A stretch of 5,547 bases of DNA, taken from positions 1 through 5,547 of the forward strand of contig JAITAE010000196.1 of NCBI GenBank assembly GCA_031284295.1. Reading direction: 5' to 3'. Made by a program: the position numbers and the translations under genes. This DNA is from Spirochaetaceae bacterium. GTDB taxonomy: Bacteria; Spirochaetota; Spirochaetia; Treponematales; Breznakiellaceae. This document shows, one piece after another, positions 5,546-5,547 of this stretch. Positions within the stretch are counted from its first letter, which is position 1; every line of letters starts with the position of its first letter. Below the pieces are notes generated by a model that worked only from the letters and a program-made list of their open reading frames with translations, had not been told where the DNA came from and searched no databases.

Positions 5546-5547
5546 AA
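5439..5547 (+). repeat. 21-bp tandem array running off the window
   Basis: Exact 21-bp units begin at 5471, 5492 and 5513, each starting AAGAACTCTTTTAATCG, and a partial unit of 14 bases begins at 5534. The spacing extends further left: TCACGGCTTGAA at 5439 and TCACGGTTTGAA at 5460 are also 21 bases apart, so the array seems to start with diverged units. CGTGA-T-TCACG at 5454-5464 is a small perfect palindrome at that junction. Identity of the exact units suggests recent expansion. No spacers are present. Confidence 0.93.

Noticed and set aside
5471..5547. CRISPR array or iteron origin
   Set aside because: Identical 21-bp units with no spacers, and no replication initiator gene or DnaA-box cluster seen nearby.

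Overview
The window looks like chromosomal DNA from a spirochaete, most likely a Treponema of the host-gut type. This is an inference from the style of the proteins (a LysM/M23 envelope peptidase and a CHASE2-like 3TM cyclase relative), the moderately high GC of the coding sequence, and the repeat-rich intergenic DNA. No search was run.

Layout. A 5'-truncated plus-strand gene for a LysM-LysM-M23 peptidoglycan hydrolase runs from base 1 to 849. It converges on a three-gene minus-strand cluster. In transcription order this holds a phosphoribosyltransferase (4964 to 4359), ribonuclease HII (4375 to 3713, overlapping its predecessor) and a large membrane protein (3659 to 1221). The membrane protein has the CHASE2 - three-helix - class III cyclase plan, but its cyclase domain has lost the residues expected for catalysis. 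A TATAAT box lies just upstream of the first gene, so the three genes are probably one operon for purine salvage, RNA/DNA hybrid repair and a membrane sensor.

Both flanks of the operon are unusual. The convergent gap (850-1220) holds six tandem units of 23-24 bp rich in CTAG, a short coding-like tail, and a 13-bp direct repeat at its two edges. The upstream flank (4965-5547) holds a series of hairpins with very short loops, a 123-bp element with 9-bp inverted ends and several nested palindromes, and a 21-bp tandem array that runs off the window. The two arrays share the core GTAGCGAT in opposite orientation, so they may belong to one repeat family bracketing the operon.

No RNA gene, CRISPR array, transposase or phage gene was recognised. 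The best leads are the catalytically degenerate cyclase and the hairpin and array families; neither is shown here to be a new system.
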